From contig SVOH01000002.1 of the NCBI GenBank assembly GCA_015066515.1, forward strand, positions 62,001 to 126,000: a stretch of 64,000 nt of DNA, in the 5' to 3' direction. Source of the DNA: Oscillospiraceae bacterium. GTDB taxonomy: Bacteria; Bacillota; Clostridia; Oscillospirales; Acutalibacteraceae. The notes below the pieces were generated by a model, which searched no databases, had not been told where the DNA came from, and saw only the letters and a program-made list of their open reading frames with translations. Shown here piece after piece: positions 9,232 through 18,850 of the stretch. The first letter of the stretch is position 1. Every line of letters starts with the position of its first letter. The translations under genes and the position numbers were made by a program.

Positions 9232-10662
9232 TTATTTAAATGATTCATCAAGTATTTGCACTTCTATTCCCAGCAGCTTAGCCACTGTTTTCCACTCTTC
9301 TATGTAATCGCCGTACACACCGTGAATGTGATTACAGGGATAATATTTTAGAAACGTTTCAGCAGATGGTGCAACCTTTGTGAACGCAACCGGCCATTGC
9401 GGCGTTGCCATACCACCAAGTTTTTCCATCTTTTCACGATCAAACTGGACAATTTCTGCCGGAACAAGCGTAAGATAATATTTATCCTTTTTTCGCGCTA
9501 GGCGTGCCATTGTAACCTTACCCGGTGCCGCAAAATAATGAACACTGCCACCGCCTGCAGGATAATCTTTTGATTCGGGCAAAAGCGACACATATTTCAT
9601 ATTTTCATATGGGTCTTCCGAGCCGCCGGCATAGTACGTAGCAGAGGTTCCCGAATTACCAAAAAACCAAACATTCTCCGATTGCTCATAATGACGAACA
9701 TCTGCAAAAAGCACGGGTTTGCCTGTCATATACTTAAATATCTGCATAGTGAGTGCGCCGTCCATATCCGATTCGGTTGCTGCCACAATAGGCTCGTGCT
9801 CACCATCCATATCGTATGAATCGTTTAAAAAAGCTTCGGCAAGATCGACGGTAACATACCAATCGGTTAAATCACCGTGCGCCTTGATTCCTACAAAATC
9901 AAGACCGCGCTCATCAATAATATTTCTAAGGCCATAATAAGAACGTATCTGAGTTTCGAGCTTTTCCGGAGTAAAGTTAGAATCGTTATATCCAACCGTT
10001 CGAGCGTGCTCTTCAAGCCAAAGCCTTGCTTTTTTCACCTTGTCGTCAGAAACCATTTCGCCATATCTGACAATATCATACTGCTCAATATCTTCCACAT
10101 CAATACCAAACATCTTTTGCCATTGATCAAGATTGGCAACAGCAGTATACATACCCATTGGTCTGCCACCAAAATTACCGTATGTGTTTCCGCGAAGTCT
10201 TCCAACAGAGGCTGCTGCGCGAATAAATGCCATTACTCGACGTAAAACTTCAGGGTCCTCTATTTTGCCCCATATTCTTTCGTATTGAACGCCCAACTGG
10301 TCAAAAGTTCCTGCTGCGGCCATCATGCCAACCATTCCACATTCAGAAGGATGAATATTGCAAAACAAAATATATGGTCCCGGCGCATAATTTGCAGCTA
10401 CCGCACTAAACTGCGGATAGCACCATATAGCATAGTTAAAAATGGTAAGTTCAACACCGGCATCCTTAAGCCGCATCGCTTCTTCTTTGGCGGCAGTATT
10501 AGAATTAATAGGAGCTGTTCCCGCAACAACCTCTACCTGTCCGGTTGCTTCAAGTGCAGCCTTTATGGCATTTTGGTATTGCATATTCATTTCAAACTGT
10601 GTCTCGTGCAGATACGATCTGCCGTCTGACATTGTCAATAATCCGACCTTATATTTTTTCAT
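9232..10662 (-). CDS. L-fucose/L-arabinose isomerase-family protein
   Basis: ORF 476 aa; MKKYKVGLLTMSDGRSYLHE..., ILFCNIHPSECGMVGMMAAAG, GNFGGRPMGMYTA, AATESDMDGALTMQI. Confidence 0.8.
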   Translation of the reverse strand: MKKYKVGLLTMSDGRSYLHETQFEMNMQYQNAIKAALEATGQVEVVAGTAPINSNTAAKEEAMRLKDAGVELTIFNYAIWCYPQFSAVAANYAPGPYILFCNIHPSECGMVGMMAAAGTFDQLGVQYERIWGKIEDPEVLRRVMAFIRAAASVGRLRGNTYGNFGGRPMGMYTAVANLDQWQKMFGIDVEDIEQYDIVRYGEMVSDDKVKKARLWLEEHARTVGYNDSNFTPEKLETQIRSYYGLRNIIDERGLDFVGIKAHGDLTDWYVTVDLAEAFLNDSYDMDGEHEPIVAATESDMDGALTMQIFKYMTGKPVLFADVRHYEQSENVWFFGNSGTSATYYAGGSEDPYENMKYVSLLPESKDYPAGGGSVHYFAAPGKVTMARLARKKDKYYLTLVPAEIVQFDREKMEKLGGMATPQWPVAFTKVAPSAETFLKYYPCNHIHGVYGDYIEEWKTVAKLLGIEVQILDESFK

Positions 10663-10699
10663 AAATTTGGTCTCCCTTTTATTTCGTTAAAAATAATCT

Positions 10700-11422
10700 T
10701 TATAAATTCTCTTTACTCTGCAAATACACACAATACTCATACTTGCTTGCAACCAATTTATTTACGCTATACTCGAAAATTCCTAAACTATTATTAGTGA
10801 TTCTGCGACTACATAGCAACGGATCACCAACATTTATATTCAATAACTGTGATTCGGTAAAGGAGGCCACTGTCGCCGAAAGATACTCGACTGCTTCTCG
10901 CATCAATATGCCGTATTTCTCTTCAAGAAATGCATAAAGCCCCGAAAAAGTATTAACATAACTCTCTAACTCCGGTGTCTGTCCAACCTTAAGATAATTA
11001 ATCATTATAGCAATCGGTTCTCCGTCAGCGCACTGTATTCGTTGTATCTGATAAACCTCTTCACCGGGTGTGATTTGTAACGCCTTTGCCACATCGGGCG
11101 ATGAAGAAACAATCCTTATATCCATACCCTTTGTTGTAACAACACAACCCTTTGTGATTAATGTTTCAGTTATGGAACTGACACAATTAAGCTTTTGCAC
11201 GGTAGATGCATCTAAAACCTCTGTTCCCTTGCCCTGTGTCACCTTTATGTAACCATCATCAACCAACATTCCAATAGCCTTGCGAATAGTTGTTCTACTG
11301 ACAGCAAATTCCGCACAAAGTTCTGGTTCGGTAGGCAGTAATGTGCCACACGGGTATTTCTTTTCTTTAATTTGTTGTTTTAAAGCATGATAAACCGTAA
11401 GATACGTCGGTATTCTTGCCAT
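10700..11422 (-). CDS. GntR family transcriptional regulator (UTRA/HutC type)
   Basis: winged HTH: YHALKQQIKEKKYPCGTLLPTEPELCAEFAVSRTTIRKAIGMLVDDGYI; UTRA-like C-terminus. Confidence 0.93.
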   Translation of the reverse strand: MARIPTYLTVYHALKQQIKEKKYPCGTLLPTEPELCAEFAVSRTTIRKAIGMLVDDGYIKVTQGKGTEVLDASTVQKLNCVSSITETLITKGCVVTTKGMDIRIVSSSPDVAKALQITPGEEVYQIQRIQCADGEPIAIMINYLKVGQTPELESYVNTFSGLYAFLEEKYGILMREAVEYLSATVASFTESQLLNINVGDPLLCSRRITNNSLGIFEYSVNKLVASKYEYCVYLQSKENL

Positions 11423-11447
11423 GTTTTATCCTTTCTTGTTTAATATG

Positions 11448-12212
11448 TTAAATCACGGTGTAACAACCGTCAATAACAATATTACTGCCCGATGTATAGG
11501 TTGAAGCATCAGATGCAAGATAAATTACCGCACCACCAAGTTCTTCCGGCTTGCCCATTCTTCCGAACGGGATTTTACTTACCCATGCATCCTTCCAATC
11601 CTGTCTTACTTCCTTGATCATATCTGTAGCTATATATCCGGGGCTTATACAGTTAACACGTATATTTTTATCAGCCCACTCAATTGCTAAAGATTTTGTC
11701 ATTTGAATAACTGCCGCTTTAGATGAATTATAATGCGTGTGACTTTGAGGGATATTTACTATTAATCCTGACATAGAGGCTGTATTTATAATGGAGCCTC
11801 CTTTATTTTGCGAAATAAGGTATTTGGCAAAAGCTGTTGCCACATAAAAAACACCATTAACGTTAACATCTAGAACCTTTTTCCAGCCTTCAGGTGTGAT
11901 TTCAAGAGCCGGAGTATGAGGTCCGATACCCGCATTGTTAAATAAAATGTCTAACGTACCCATAGCATCTGCTGATTTATTCACCGTATCGGTAACCTGT
12001 TCCGGATTTGTAACATCACAAACAAAAGCACACGCGCGAACACCGTATTCTTTTGCAATCTCATTGGCAACCTCTGTTGCATCGATAAGATCCCATAAAA
12101 CAATATCGGCACCTGCATCTGCAAGTGACATTGCAACGGACTTTCCTATTCCGCGATATCCACCCGTAATAACAGCCACTTTCCCTTTTAAATTAAAAAT
12201 ATCGTTTTTCAT
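11448..12212 (-). CDS. SDR family oxidoreductase
   Basis: VAVITGGYRGIGKSVA, NNAGIG, YNSSKAAV, SPGYIATDM. Confidence 0.93.
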   Translation of the reverse strand: MKNDIFNLKGKVAVITGGYRGIGKSVAMSLADAGADIVLWDLIDATEVANEIAKEYGVRACAFVCDVTNPEQVTDTVNKSADAMGTLDILFNNAGIGPHTPALEITPEGWKKVLDVNVNGVFYVATAFAKYLISQNKGGSIINTASMSGLIVNIPQSHTHYNSSKAAVIQMTKSLAIEWADKNIRVNCISPGYIATDMIKEVRQDWKDAWVSKIPFGRMGKPEELGGAVIYLASDASTYTSGSNIVIDGCYTVI

Positions 12213-12235
12213 ATGTACTATTCCCTTCTAAAATA

Positions 12236-13012
12236 TTAATGAATTGTGTATCCGCCATCTACAACCAGATTTTCTCCGGTTATCATATTTGATGCATCGC
12301 TGGCCAAAAACAATGCCGCACAGGCAATTTCTACAGGTTGACAATAACGACCTGCAGGTGTGTTTTCGATTGTTTTGGTGTGTCGCGGTTCTTCATACCA
12401 AAAACCCTCAGTCATCGGAGTCTTGGTAACCGTAGGGGAAATTGCATTAACCTGTATACCATATTTACCCCATTCATAAGCCAATGATTTTGTCATAGAG
12501 ATAACGCCCGCTTTAGAGGCACTATAAGCCACGTGCTTATCAATAGACACCAAACCCGCCTGTGAAGCAAGACTTATTATCTTTCCACCAGTTTTGGCAT
12601 TAATCATCTCTTGACCCAATCGTTGAGACATAAAAAATGTTCCTGAAAGGTTAATATCAATAACCTTTCGCCAAGTTTTTTCAGACATTTCCTCTGCCCA
12701 TTCTATATCACCAACTCCGGCACTGTTAACAAGAACATCTATCTTACCGTGATCTGATATTATTTTTTCGGCAAGTGCATTTACCGACGATGTATTAGAA
12801 ATATCAACCACATATCCGTATGCATTAGATAATTTACTTGCCGCATCAACTACCTTTTCCCCGCTTAAATCACAAATACATACTACTGCGCCTTTTTCAC
12901 TAAAAAGTTCTGCTGTTGCTAGTCCAATACCAGAGGCACCGCCTGTAATAACAGCCACCTTTCCGTCAAGACGAAAGTCGGTTTTACAAGGATTACTAAC
13001 CATTTTTATCAA
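12236..13012 (-). CDS. SDR family oxidoreductase
   Basis: VAVITGGASGIGLATAELF, NSAGVGD, YSASKAGV. Confidence 0.93.
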   Translation of the reverse strand: MIKMVSNPCKTDFRLDGKVAVITGGASGIGLATAELFSEKGAVVCICDLSGEKVVDAASKLSNAYGYVVDISNTSSVNALAEKIISDHGKIDVLVNSAGVGDIEWAEEMSEKTWRKVIDINLSGTFFMSQRLGQEMINAKTGGKIISLASQAGLVSIDKHVAYSASKAGVISMTKSLAYEWGKYGIQVNAISPTVTKTPMTEGFWYEEPRHTKTIENTPAGRYCQPVEIACAALFLASDASNMITGENLVVDGGYTIH

Positions 13013-14528
13013 CCTTTCTCATTGCAGCCTGCATATAATCACCAAGCTCGGCCGCTATTTCGTTTATGTGAGTGAATACTGTGAAAAGTTTATCGTATTT
13101 ATTGGCTGATGCTTCGCAAGGTAAATACAACTTATTCACGCATTGAAGTTCCTTTAAGGGAGAATAATCTTTCCAAATACCAATTCCACGTGCCGCTATT
13201 GCTGCCGCGCCAAGAGAAGCTGCATCTTGATCGATGTTGCTTTTTGCTATTGGCATATTAAACACATCGGCAAACATCTGCATCCAAAACGGACTTTTGC
13301 TACCGCCACCACAAAATAAAATACTATCCGACAACTCAACCTTTTCCTTTAAATACTGTAGCGACATTCTAAGATTTAATGCTATGCCCTCCATCGTTGC
13401 ACGAACCATATCATCACGGGTTGTTCCCAGATGAAGTCCAACATAAGCACCTCTTATGTGAATACTTTTATCTTGCGACGTGCCGCCGGCAAGACTGGGA
13501 TTAAAAAGAATTCCATTCGAACCAATAGGAACCTTATCAGCCATTTTGTCCATAGTTATATAAATATTATCATCTGTAACATCGGCAAATAACGTATCAC
13601 GCGCCCAACGCAATGAACTACCGCCGGCAAAAATAGAAAAGGCTGATGTAAACATTCCTTCTTGTATGTGTGCAAAAACATATGGCTTTTTTTTAACATC
13701 TAAAACCGGATCTTGTGAATTTACAGGAATCCAACTTGATGAACCAAGCGAAACATATGCTTTACCACTTTCGGGACCTACAGCCCCCAACGCCATACAC
13801 GCATTGTCAACGCCGCCACAGACTACTTTGGTACCAACACACAAGCCAGTTTTTTGTGCGGCCTGCTCGGTAACGCTACCTATAATTTTATGCGATACAA
13901 CCGGTTCTAAGAATATGTCTTCTGAAAGTCCTGCCGCACGCAAAAACTCGCGTTTCATACTGCCTGTTTTTAATTCATATGCGCCTGTGCCCGAAGCATA
14001 TGAGAAGTCAGTTGCAAGATTGCCTGTGAGCATAAAGTTGATATAATCCTTAGAGCCGAGAACATAAGCAGTTTTTTCAAAAACATCTGGCATATGTTTT
14101 TTTAGCCACATTAACTTAAAAATTGAATAACACGGCGCAGGAAAACCGTTACCCGTGGTCATATACCACTCGTTGCGGTCTATAATAGAAAAAAACTCTT
14201 CACTTTCTGCTTCGGCACGGGTGTCTGACCAAATTGGAACCTGTTCAAGCAAGGGGTTATTATCTTTGTCCATAGGTATAGCCACTAAACTTGCTCCTGA
14301 TAAAGAAACGCACTCAATATTATGTGGATTTGTCTTTGTTTTATCAAGCAGCTTTTTAGTGCTTTCGCAAATAGCGTTCCACCAATCCAAAGGACGTTGC
14401 TCGTGCATTGAAGCGGTTGGATAAAAAGTATTATATTCCAAAAAAACCTTTGCTAATGTTTGCAGTTTGTTATCATAAAGCGAGGCCTTAACCCCACCGG
14501 TTCCTAAATCATATGCAATTATATTCAA
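12996..14528 (-). CDS. FGGY family carbohydrate kinase (xylulokinase-like)
   Basis: MNIIAYDLGTGGVKASLYD; CGGVDNACMALGAVGPESGKAYVSLGSSSW; FCGGGSKSPFWMQMFADVFNMPI. Confidence 0.93.
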   Translation of the reverse strand: MNIIAYDLGTGGVKASLYDNKLQTLAKVFLEYNTFYPTASMHEQRPLDWWNAICESTKKLLDKTKTNPHNIECVSLSGASLVAIPMDKDNNPLLEQVPIWSDTRAEAESEEFFSIIDRNEWYMTTGNGFPAPCYSIFKLMWLKKHMPDVFEKTAYVLGSKDYINFMLTGNLATDFSYASGTGAYELKTGSMKREFLRAAGLSEDIFLEPVVSHKIIGSVTEQAAQKTGLCVGTKVVCGGVDNACMALGAVGPESGKAYVSLGSSSWIPVNSQDPVLDVKKKPYVFAHIQEGMFTSAFSIFAGGSSLRWARDTLFADVTDDNIYITMDKMADKVPIGSNGILFNPSLAGGTSQDKSIHIRGAYVGLHLGTTRDDMVRATMEGIALNLRMSLQYLKEKVELSDSILFCGGGSKSPFWMQMFADVFNMPIAKSNIDQDAASLGAAAIAARGIGIWKDYSPLKELQCVNKLYLPCEASANKYDKLFTVFTHINEIAAELGDYMQAAMRKVDKNG

Positions 14529-14741
14529 ATCTACACCTCATAATATAACTATGACAATTATATTTTGATTATATATTCATAATTATGTTTTGTCAAGACT
14601 TCAATCATTTGTAAGGTAATTTTTTATAAATAATTTAAATAAATATAAATTTTAATGTTGAAATTGTATATTAATTATGATAATATATAAAAGAAACATC
14701 ATTATCTTTATTGATTGATATTTTGAAAGGATGCAAATGAT

Positions 14742-15485
14742 ATGTGTAGCAAAAACATAGATTTATCCAAAATTGGAAGAATAACCGATATAAGTACTGT
14801 ACGTACCGATGTTACTATGCAAGAAGTAGATCAGCTTATAGATATAGTTAAAGGTTTTAACTGTATTTGTGCTAGTCCAATGCCAGCCGTAACAAAATAT
14901 GTTATAGACAAACTCGCCGACACTCCCGAAACGGTTGTTACCGGTGTTGTTAGTTTTCCAGCAGGAGCAGACACAACATCGATGAAGGTGTTTACTGCAA
15001 GAGAAATGATTTCTCTTGGATGCAAAGAACTAGATATGGTAATAAACGTAGGTGCCTTAAAGTCCAGACAGTACGATATTGTATATGACGACATAAAAGC
15101 CGTTGTTGATGCCGCAAATGGCGTTCCTGTAAAATCCATACTTGAGATCTGCTATCTTACAGATGATGAAATTAAGCGCGGCAGTGAAATTGCGGTTAAG
15201 GCAGGCGTAACGTTTGTAAAAACCGGTACAGGTTGGGGACCAAAACCAACCACCGTTGACACAATTCATCTTATCAAAAAAACTATTGGCAACAGTGCGC
15301 TTATAAAGGCTGCGGGCGGTGTGCGTGATCTTGATACCATGCTTGCTATGGTAGATGCCGGATGTGACCGTTTTGGAATCGGTATTCGTTCTTCATTAAA
15401 TATTTTCAAAGAAGCATATAGCCGAATAGGAATTCCCCTGCCTAAATTAAATTCATTTAGCACTGCGGATAATGATAATTATTAA
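14742..15485 (+). CDS. deoC: deoxyribose-phosphate aldolase (DeoC)-family protein, divergent motif variant
   Basis: ORF 247 aa; VVSFPAGADTTSMKVFTAREMISLGCKELDMVINVG, KTGTGWGPKPTT, IKAAGGVRD. Confidence 0.8.
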   Translation: MCSKNIDLSKIGRITDISTVRTDVTMQEVDQLIDIVKGFNCICASPMPAVTKYVIDKLADTPETVVTGVVSFPAGADTTSMKVFTAREMISLGCKELDMVINVGALKSRQYDIVYDDIKAVVDAANGVPVKSILEICYLTDDEIKRGSEIAVKAGVTFVKTGTGWGPKPTTVDTIHLIKKTIGNSALIKAAGGVRDLDTMLAMVDAGCDRFGIGIRSSLNIFKEAYSRIGIPLPKLNSFSTADNDNY

Positions 15486-15619
15486 TATATAATAAATTAA
15501 AAGGTTAGTTTTCACATAAAACGTTATGTAAAAATCACTTTAAAGGCATAACTCTAATTTTGGTCACAACCATCATTTTGTAGTACACATGCAAAACGCA
15601 AACGATATACAATAAAACC

Positions 15620-15650
15620 AAAGCACTTACTGCTGCAGTAAGTGCTTTTA
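15620..15650. terminator. rho-independent terminator
   Basis: AAAGCACTTACTGCTGCAGTAAGTGCTTTTA hairpin. Confidence 0.75.
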
Positions 15651-15756
15651 ATTTTAAAAAACTTATGAAAAAATTACCTATAATAAAAAAATAAATACTC
15701 CACAAGATAATATTGCAAACGCAAACAAAATTTGTGTATGTAAGGAGTGAAACACA

Positions 15757-15945
15757 ATGGCTAAAAAGAACGTAGTACCAGAGGCTAAAGAAGCTCTCAA
15801 CCGTTTTAAGATGGAAGCTGCTAACGAAGTTGGCGTAAATCTTAAGCAGGGTTACAACGGTGACCTTACCTCTAAGCAGGCAGGTAGTATCGGCGGTCAG
15901 ATGGTTAAGAAGATGATCGAATCTTATGAAAACAGCATGAAATAA
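15757..15945 (+). CDS. small acid-soluble spore protein, alpha/beta type
   Basis: 62 aa MAKKNVVPEAKEALNRFKMEAANEVGVNLKQGYNGDLTSKQAGSIGGQMVKKMIESYE; canonical SASP motifs. Confidence 0.95.
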   Translation: MAKKNVVPEAKEALNRFKMEAANEVGVNLKQGYNGDLTSKQAGSIGGQMVKKMIESYENSMK

Positions 15946-15976
15946 GTTGTAGGTTACTGCAACTAACCGAATTTGA

Positions 15977-16007
15977 CGTCGGCAGTTAAATCTGTCGACG
16001 CTTTTTT
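15977..16007 (+). terminator. rho-independent terminator after SASP gene
   Basis: CGTCGGCAG-TTAAAT-CTGTCGACG followed by CTTTTTT. Confidence 0.75.
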
Positions 16008-16075
16008 AAGTCGCGAGTATATTTTTTAAAAAACACACTCAAACTAATAATATATTATTTAAAGAGGTGAATTTA

Positions 16076-16288
16076 ATGTTTGATAAAATTTGTCTTATTC
16101 TCGCCATTATAGGTTGCCTTAACTGGGGTCTTGTAGGCCTTTTTAGTTTTGACCTAGTGGCTTGGATTTTTGGCGGTACCGGTGCGTTGCTAAGCCGCAT
16201 TATCTACACTGTAATAGCTCTTGCTGGTGTATGGTGTATATCTTTGCTGTTTCGAAGCGAACACGCTCATCATCAGGTAGCTGATTAA
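16076..16288 (+). CDS. DUF378 family small membrane protein
   Basis: MFDKICLILAIIGCLNWGLVGLFSFDLVAWIFGG...IYTVIALAGVW; start moved from 16067 to ATG at 16076 after RBS AGAGGTG. Confidence 0.88.
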   Translation: MFDKICLILAIIGCLNWGLVGLFSFDLVAWIFGGTGALLSRIIYTVIALAGVWCISLLFRSEHAHHQVAD

Positions 16289-16303
16289 CCCTAACAAATA
16301 GCA

Positions 16304-16341
16304 AAATACCCCGATTGTCAATGAGACAGTCGAGGTATTTT
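16304..16341 (+). terminator. rho-independent terminator
   Basis: AATACCCCGATTGTC-AATGA-GACAGTCGAGGTATT followed by T tract. Confidence 0.7.
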
Positions 16342-16342
16342 T

Positions 16343-17521
16343 TTACCAATTTACCTGCCAGCGTTTTGAATATTTGCCGCTTGCATTTTTATTTTCTTTT
16401 GGGTCGTTGGTTTTTGAGTTTTTAATTTTTTTATTTAACTCTTTATCAAATTCACGCTCATTAAATGGAAGCTTAACCGGCACGCCGCCCTTCCAGCTTG
16501 AAAGATATGCCGCATTTGAAAGAGTAAGCTCATAAATACCATCGGTACCGGGAGAAAGCAATTCTTCATCATAAAGGATAGCATTTACGTAGTTTTGAAT
16601 AATTTTCATATGGGCTTCGCCATCTTTACTTTGTGTGACAAATTCTTCGTAATCACACTTAATGCTTGGAAATAGCTGTTCCGCATTAAAGCAAATCTGG
16701 CGTTCGTCCTCGGGTAATTTCCACCACTTTAGTGTACCGCTTTCCACAACGATTTTACCCTTTGTGCCTGAAATTTCAAGTCGGTTAGTACCCGGAAATT
16801 CACCTGTAGAGGTAATAAACATACCTGTAGCACCGTTTTCATAACGGGTAAGCAAGGTTACGTCGTCTTCAACTTCAATATTATGGTATTTACCTACCTC
16901 GCAGTTAGCCTGAACTTCTACAGGCATACCACAAATCCATTGCCATAGGTCAAGGTTATGAGGCGCTTGGTTAAGTAACACGCCGCCGCCTTCGCCTGCC
17001 CATGTAGCGCGCCAACCAGCCGAATCATAATAGCGCTGTGTACGATACCAGTTAGTAATTATCCAAACAGTTCTCTTAAGCTCGCCCAACGCGCCGCTTT
17101 TTACAATTTCTCTTGCCTTTGCAAAAATATCATTTGTGCGTTGGTTAAACATTATAGCAAACTTTTTATCAGTTTCCTTTACAAGTTCGTTAATTGCCAT
17201 TGCTTTGCTAATCGTGATATCAACAGGCTTTTCAACCAAAACATTAAGCTCTGATTTCAAAGCATCCATAGCAATATCACAATGCAATTTATGTGGTGTA
17301 GCAACAATTACCGCATCAATAAGACCGCTTGCAAACATAGTTTTATAGTCTTCAAATATTTCTACGCCTGTATAATTATCTTTACAAAACTGTCTGCGGT
17401 CAGCCGAAATATCACAAATAGCGCCAAGCGTTGCGCCTGCTACCTTGCCGGCAAAAATTGTATTTGCATGAGCCGTACCAATATTGCCAACACCCACAAT
17501 ACCTATTCGAACTTTATCCAT
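16343..17521 (-). CDS. Gfo/Idh/MocA family oxidoreductase
   Basis: MDKVRIGIVGVGNIGTAHA Rossmann motif; VEKPVDI; WRATWAGEGGGVLLNQAPHNLDLWQWICGMP. Confidence 0.93.
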   Translation of the reverse strand: MDKVRIGIVGVGNIGTAHANTIFAGKVAGATLGAICDISADRRQFCKDNYTGVEIFEDYKTMFASGLIDAVIVATPHKLHCDIAMDALKSELNVLVEKPVDITISKAMAINELVKETDKKFAIMFNQRTNDIFAKAREIVKSGALGELKRTVWIITNWYRTQRYYDSAGWRATWAGEGGGVLLNQAPHNLDLWQWICGMPVEVQANCEVGKYHNIEVEDDVTLLTRYENGATGMFITSTGEFPGTNRLEISGTKGKIVVESGTLKWWKLPEDERQICFNAEQLFPSIKCDYEEFVTQSKDGEAHMKIIQNYVNAILYDEELLSPGTDGIYELTLSNAAYLSSWKGGVPVKLPFNEREFDKELNKKIKNSKTNDPKENKNASGKYSKRWQVNW

Positions 17522-17541
17522 AGTAACACCTACTTTAGAAA

Positions 17542-18720
17542 TTATACCTTTGCGCTGCCGTAAGTACCGTTCGTATCAGCAAAAGTAGCTGTTACATTTT
17601 CTTTCTTTTTAGAGGTAGCAACACGCTTCATAAGTTCTTCATAGTAAAGGTCTTCGTCAAATGGAATTTCAACCTCACGACCTAAGAAATCAGAAAGGTG
17701 CATAGCGTTTGAAAGAATAACGCCCTTAAGACCTTCAGCGCCTTCAGCGATAAGTGGTGTGCCGTGGAGAATCTTACCTGCCCAAGCATTTACAACGCCA
17801 ATGTGCTGTGGGTTTTTACTTTCAATCTCAATTTCGAGATTGTGGGTTTTAACCATACCAAATACTTCGGTATTTGTCTTGGTAAATTCAGACTCTTTCA
17901 TCTCAAATTCAGTAACAGTAAGCTTGTCGTCTTCAACAACCAATTTTGCGCCGTCCATTTGAACTTCAAAGCGGTTTGTACCCTTACCGTCGCCTGTTGT
18001 GGTAATAAATACGCCTGTTGCACCATTTTCGTATTCAACAAATGTTGTTACGTCATCATCAACCTCAATATCGTGCCACTTGCCATACTTAATCTTTGAC
18101 TGAACCTTAACGGGCATACCGCAAATCCATTGCCAAAGGTCAAGCTGGTGAGGACACTGGTTAAGAAGAACGCCGCCGCCTTCGCCTGCCCAGGTAGCAC
18201 GCCAGTCGCTTGAATTGTAGTAAGCTTGTGAACGGTACCAGTTGGTAATAAGCCAGTTTGTACGACGGATTTCACCGTACTTGCCAGAGTGAACAAGCTC
18301 GTGCATTTTACGGTAAACGGGATTTGTACGTTGGTTAAACATCATACCAAAAACAACCTCTGGGTGCTTTTCTGATTCAGCAATCATTTCACGAACCTGA
18401 CGGGTATAAACACCTGCAGGCTTTTCACACATAACGTGAATACCACGCTTCATACATTCCATTGAATATTTAGCATGGTCATAGTGAGGAACTGCTACAA
18501 GACAAGCGTTGATAAGACCGCTGTCAAGCATTTCGATAGCATCGGTAAAATATGTAATATTTGCATCGGGGTATTTAGATTTACCAAATTCGCATCTATC
18601 TGGATTTTTATCGCAAATAGCAACAAGCTCAACCTCGGGGCAGTTGCCACCCATAATGTTAGAGGTGTGGCCTGTACCCATATTACCAAAGCCTATAATA
18701 CCAAGTTTAATTTTATCCAT
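17542..18720 (-). CDS. Gfo/Idh/MocA family oxidoreductase (paralogue of preceding)
   Basis: MDKIKLGIIGFGNMGTGHT; CEKPAGV; WRATWAGEGGGVLLNQCPHQLDLWQWICGMP. Confidence 0.93.
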   Translation of the reverse strand: MDKIKLGIIGFGNMGTGHTSNIMGGNCPEVELVAICDKNPDRCEFGKSKYPDANITYFTDAIEMLDSGLINACLVAVPHYDHAKYSMECMKRGIHVMCEKPAGVYTRQVREMIAESEKHPEVVFGMMFNQRTNPVYRKMHELVHSGKYGEIRRTNWLITNWYRSQAYYNSSDWRATWAGEGGGVLLNQCPHQLDLWQWICGMPVKVQSKIKYGKWHDIEVDDDVTTFVEYENGATGVFITTTGDGKGTNRFEVQMDGAKLVVEDDKLTVTEFEMKESEFTKTNTEVFGMVKTHNLEIEIESKNPQHIGVVNAWAGKILHGTPLIAEGAEGLKGVILSNAMHLSDFLGREVEIPFDEDLYYEELMKRVATSKKKENVTATFADTNGTYGSAKV

Positions 18721-18850
18721 AATAATTACTTTCCCTTCTAAAAAGAATATAAAAAGATTTTTAAAGGAAATTGTTCACAGTGCCTTTTTGACGCGGGCGG
18801 TGCTGTATATTTTATACCGCCCCGAGCAAAAAATGGTGCTGTGGGCAATT

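Noticed and set aside
14552-14595. TGACAA...TTGTCA inverted repeat between FGGY kinase and deoC
   Set aside because: Only 6-bp arms with a long AT-rich spacer; not convincing above background.
15514-15529. ACATAA-AACG-TTATGT palindrome downstream of deoC
   Set aside because: Short arms and no T tract; could be an operator or chance in AT-rich DNA.
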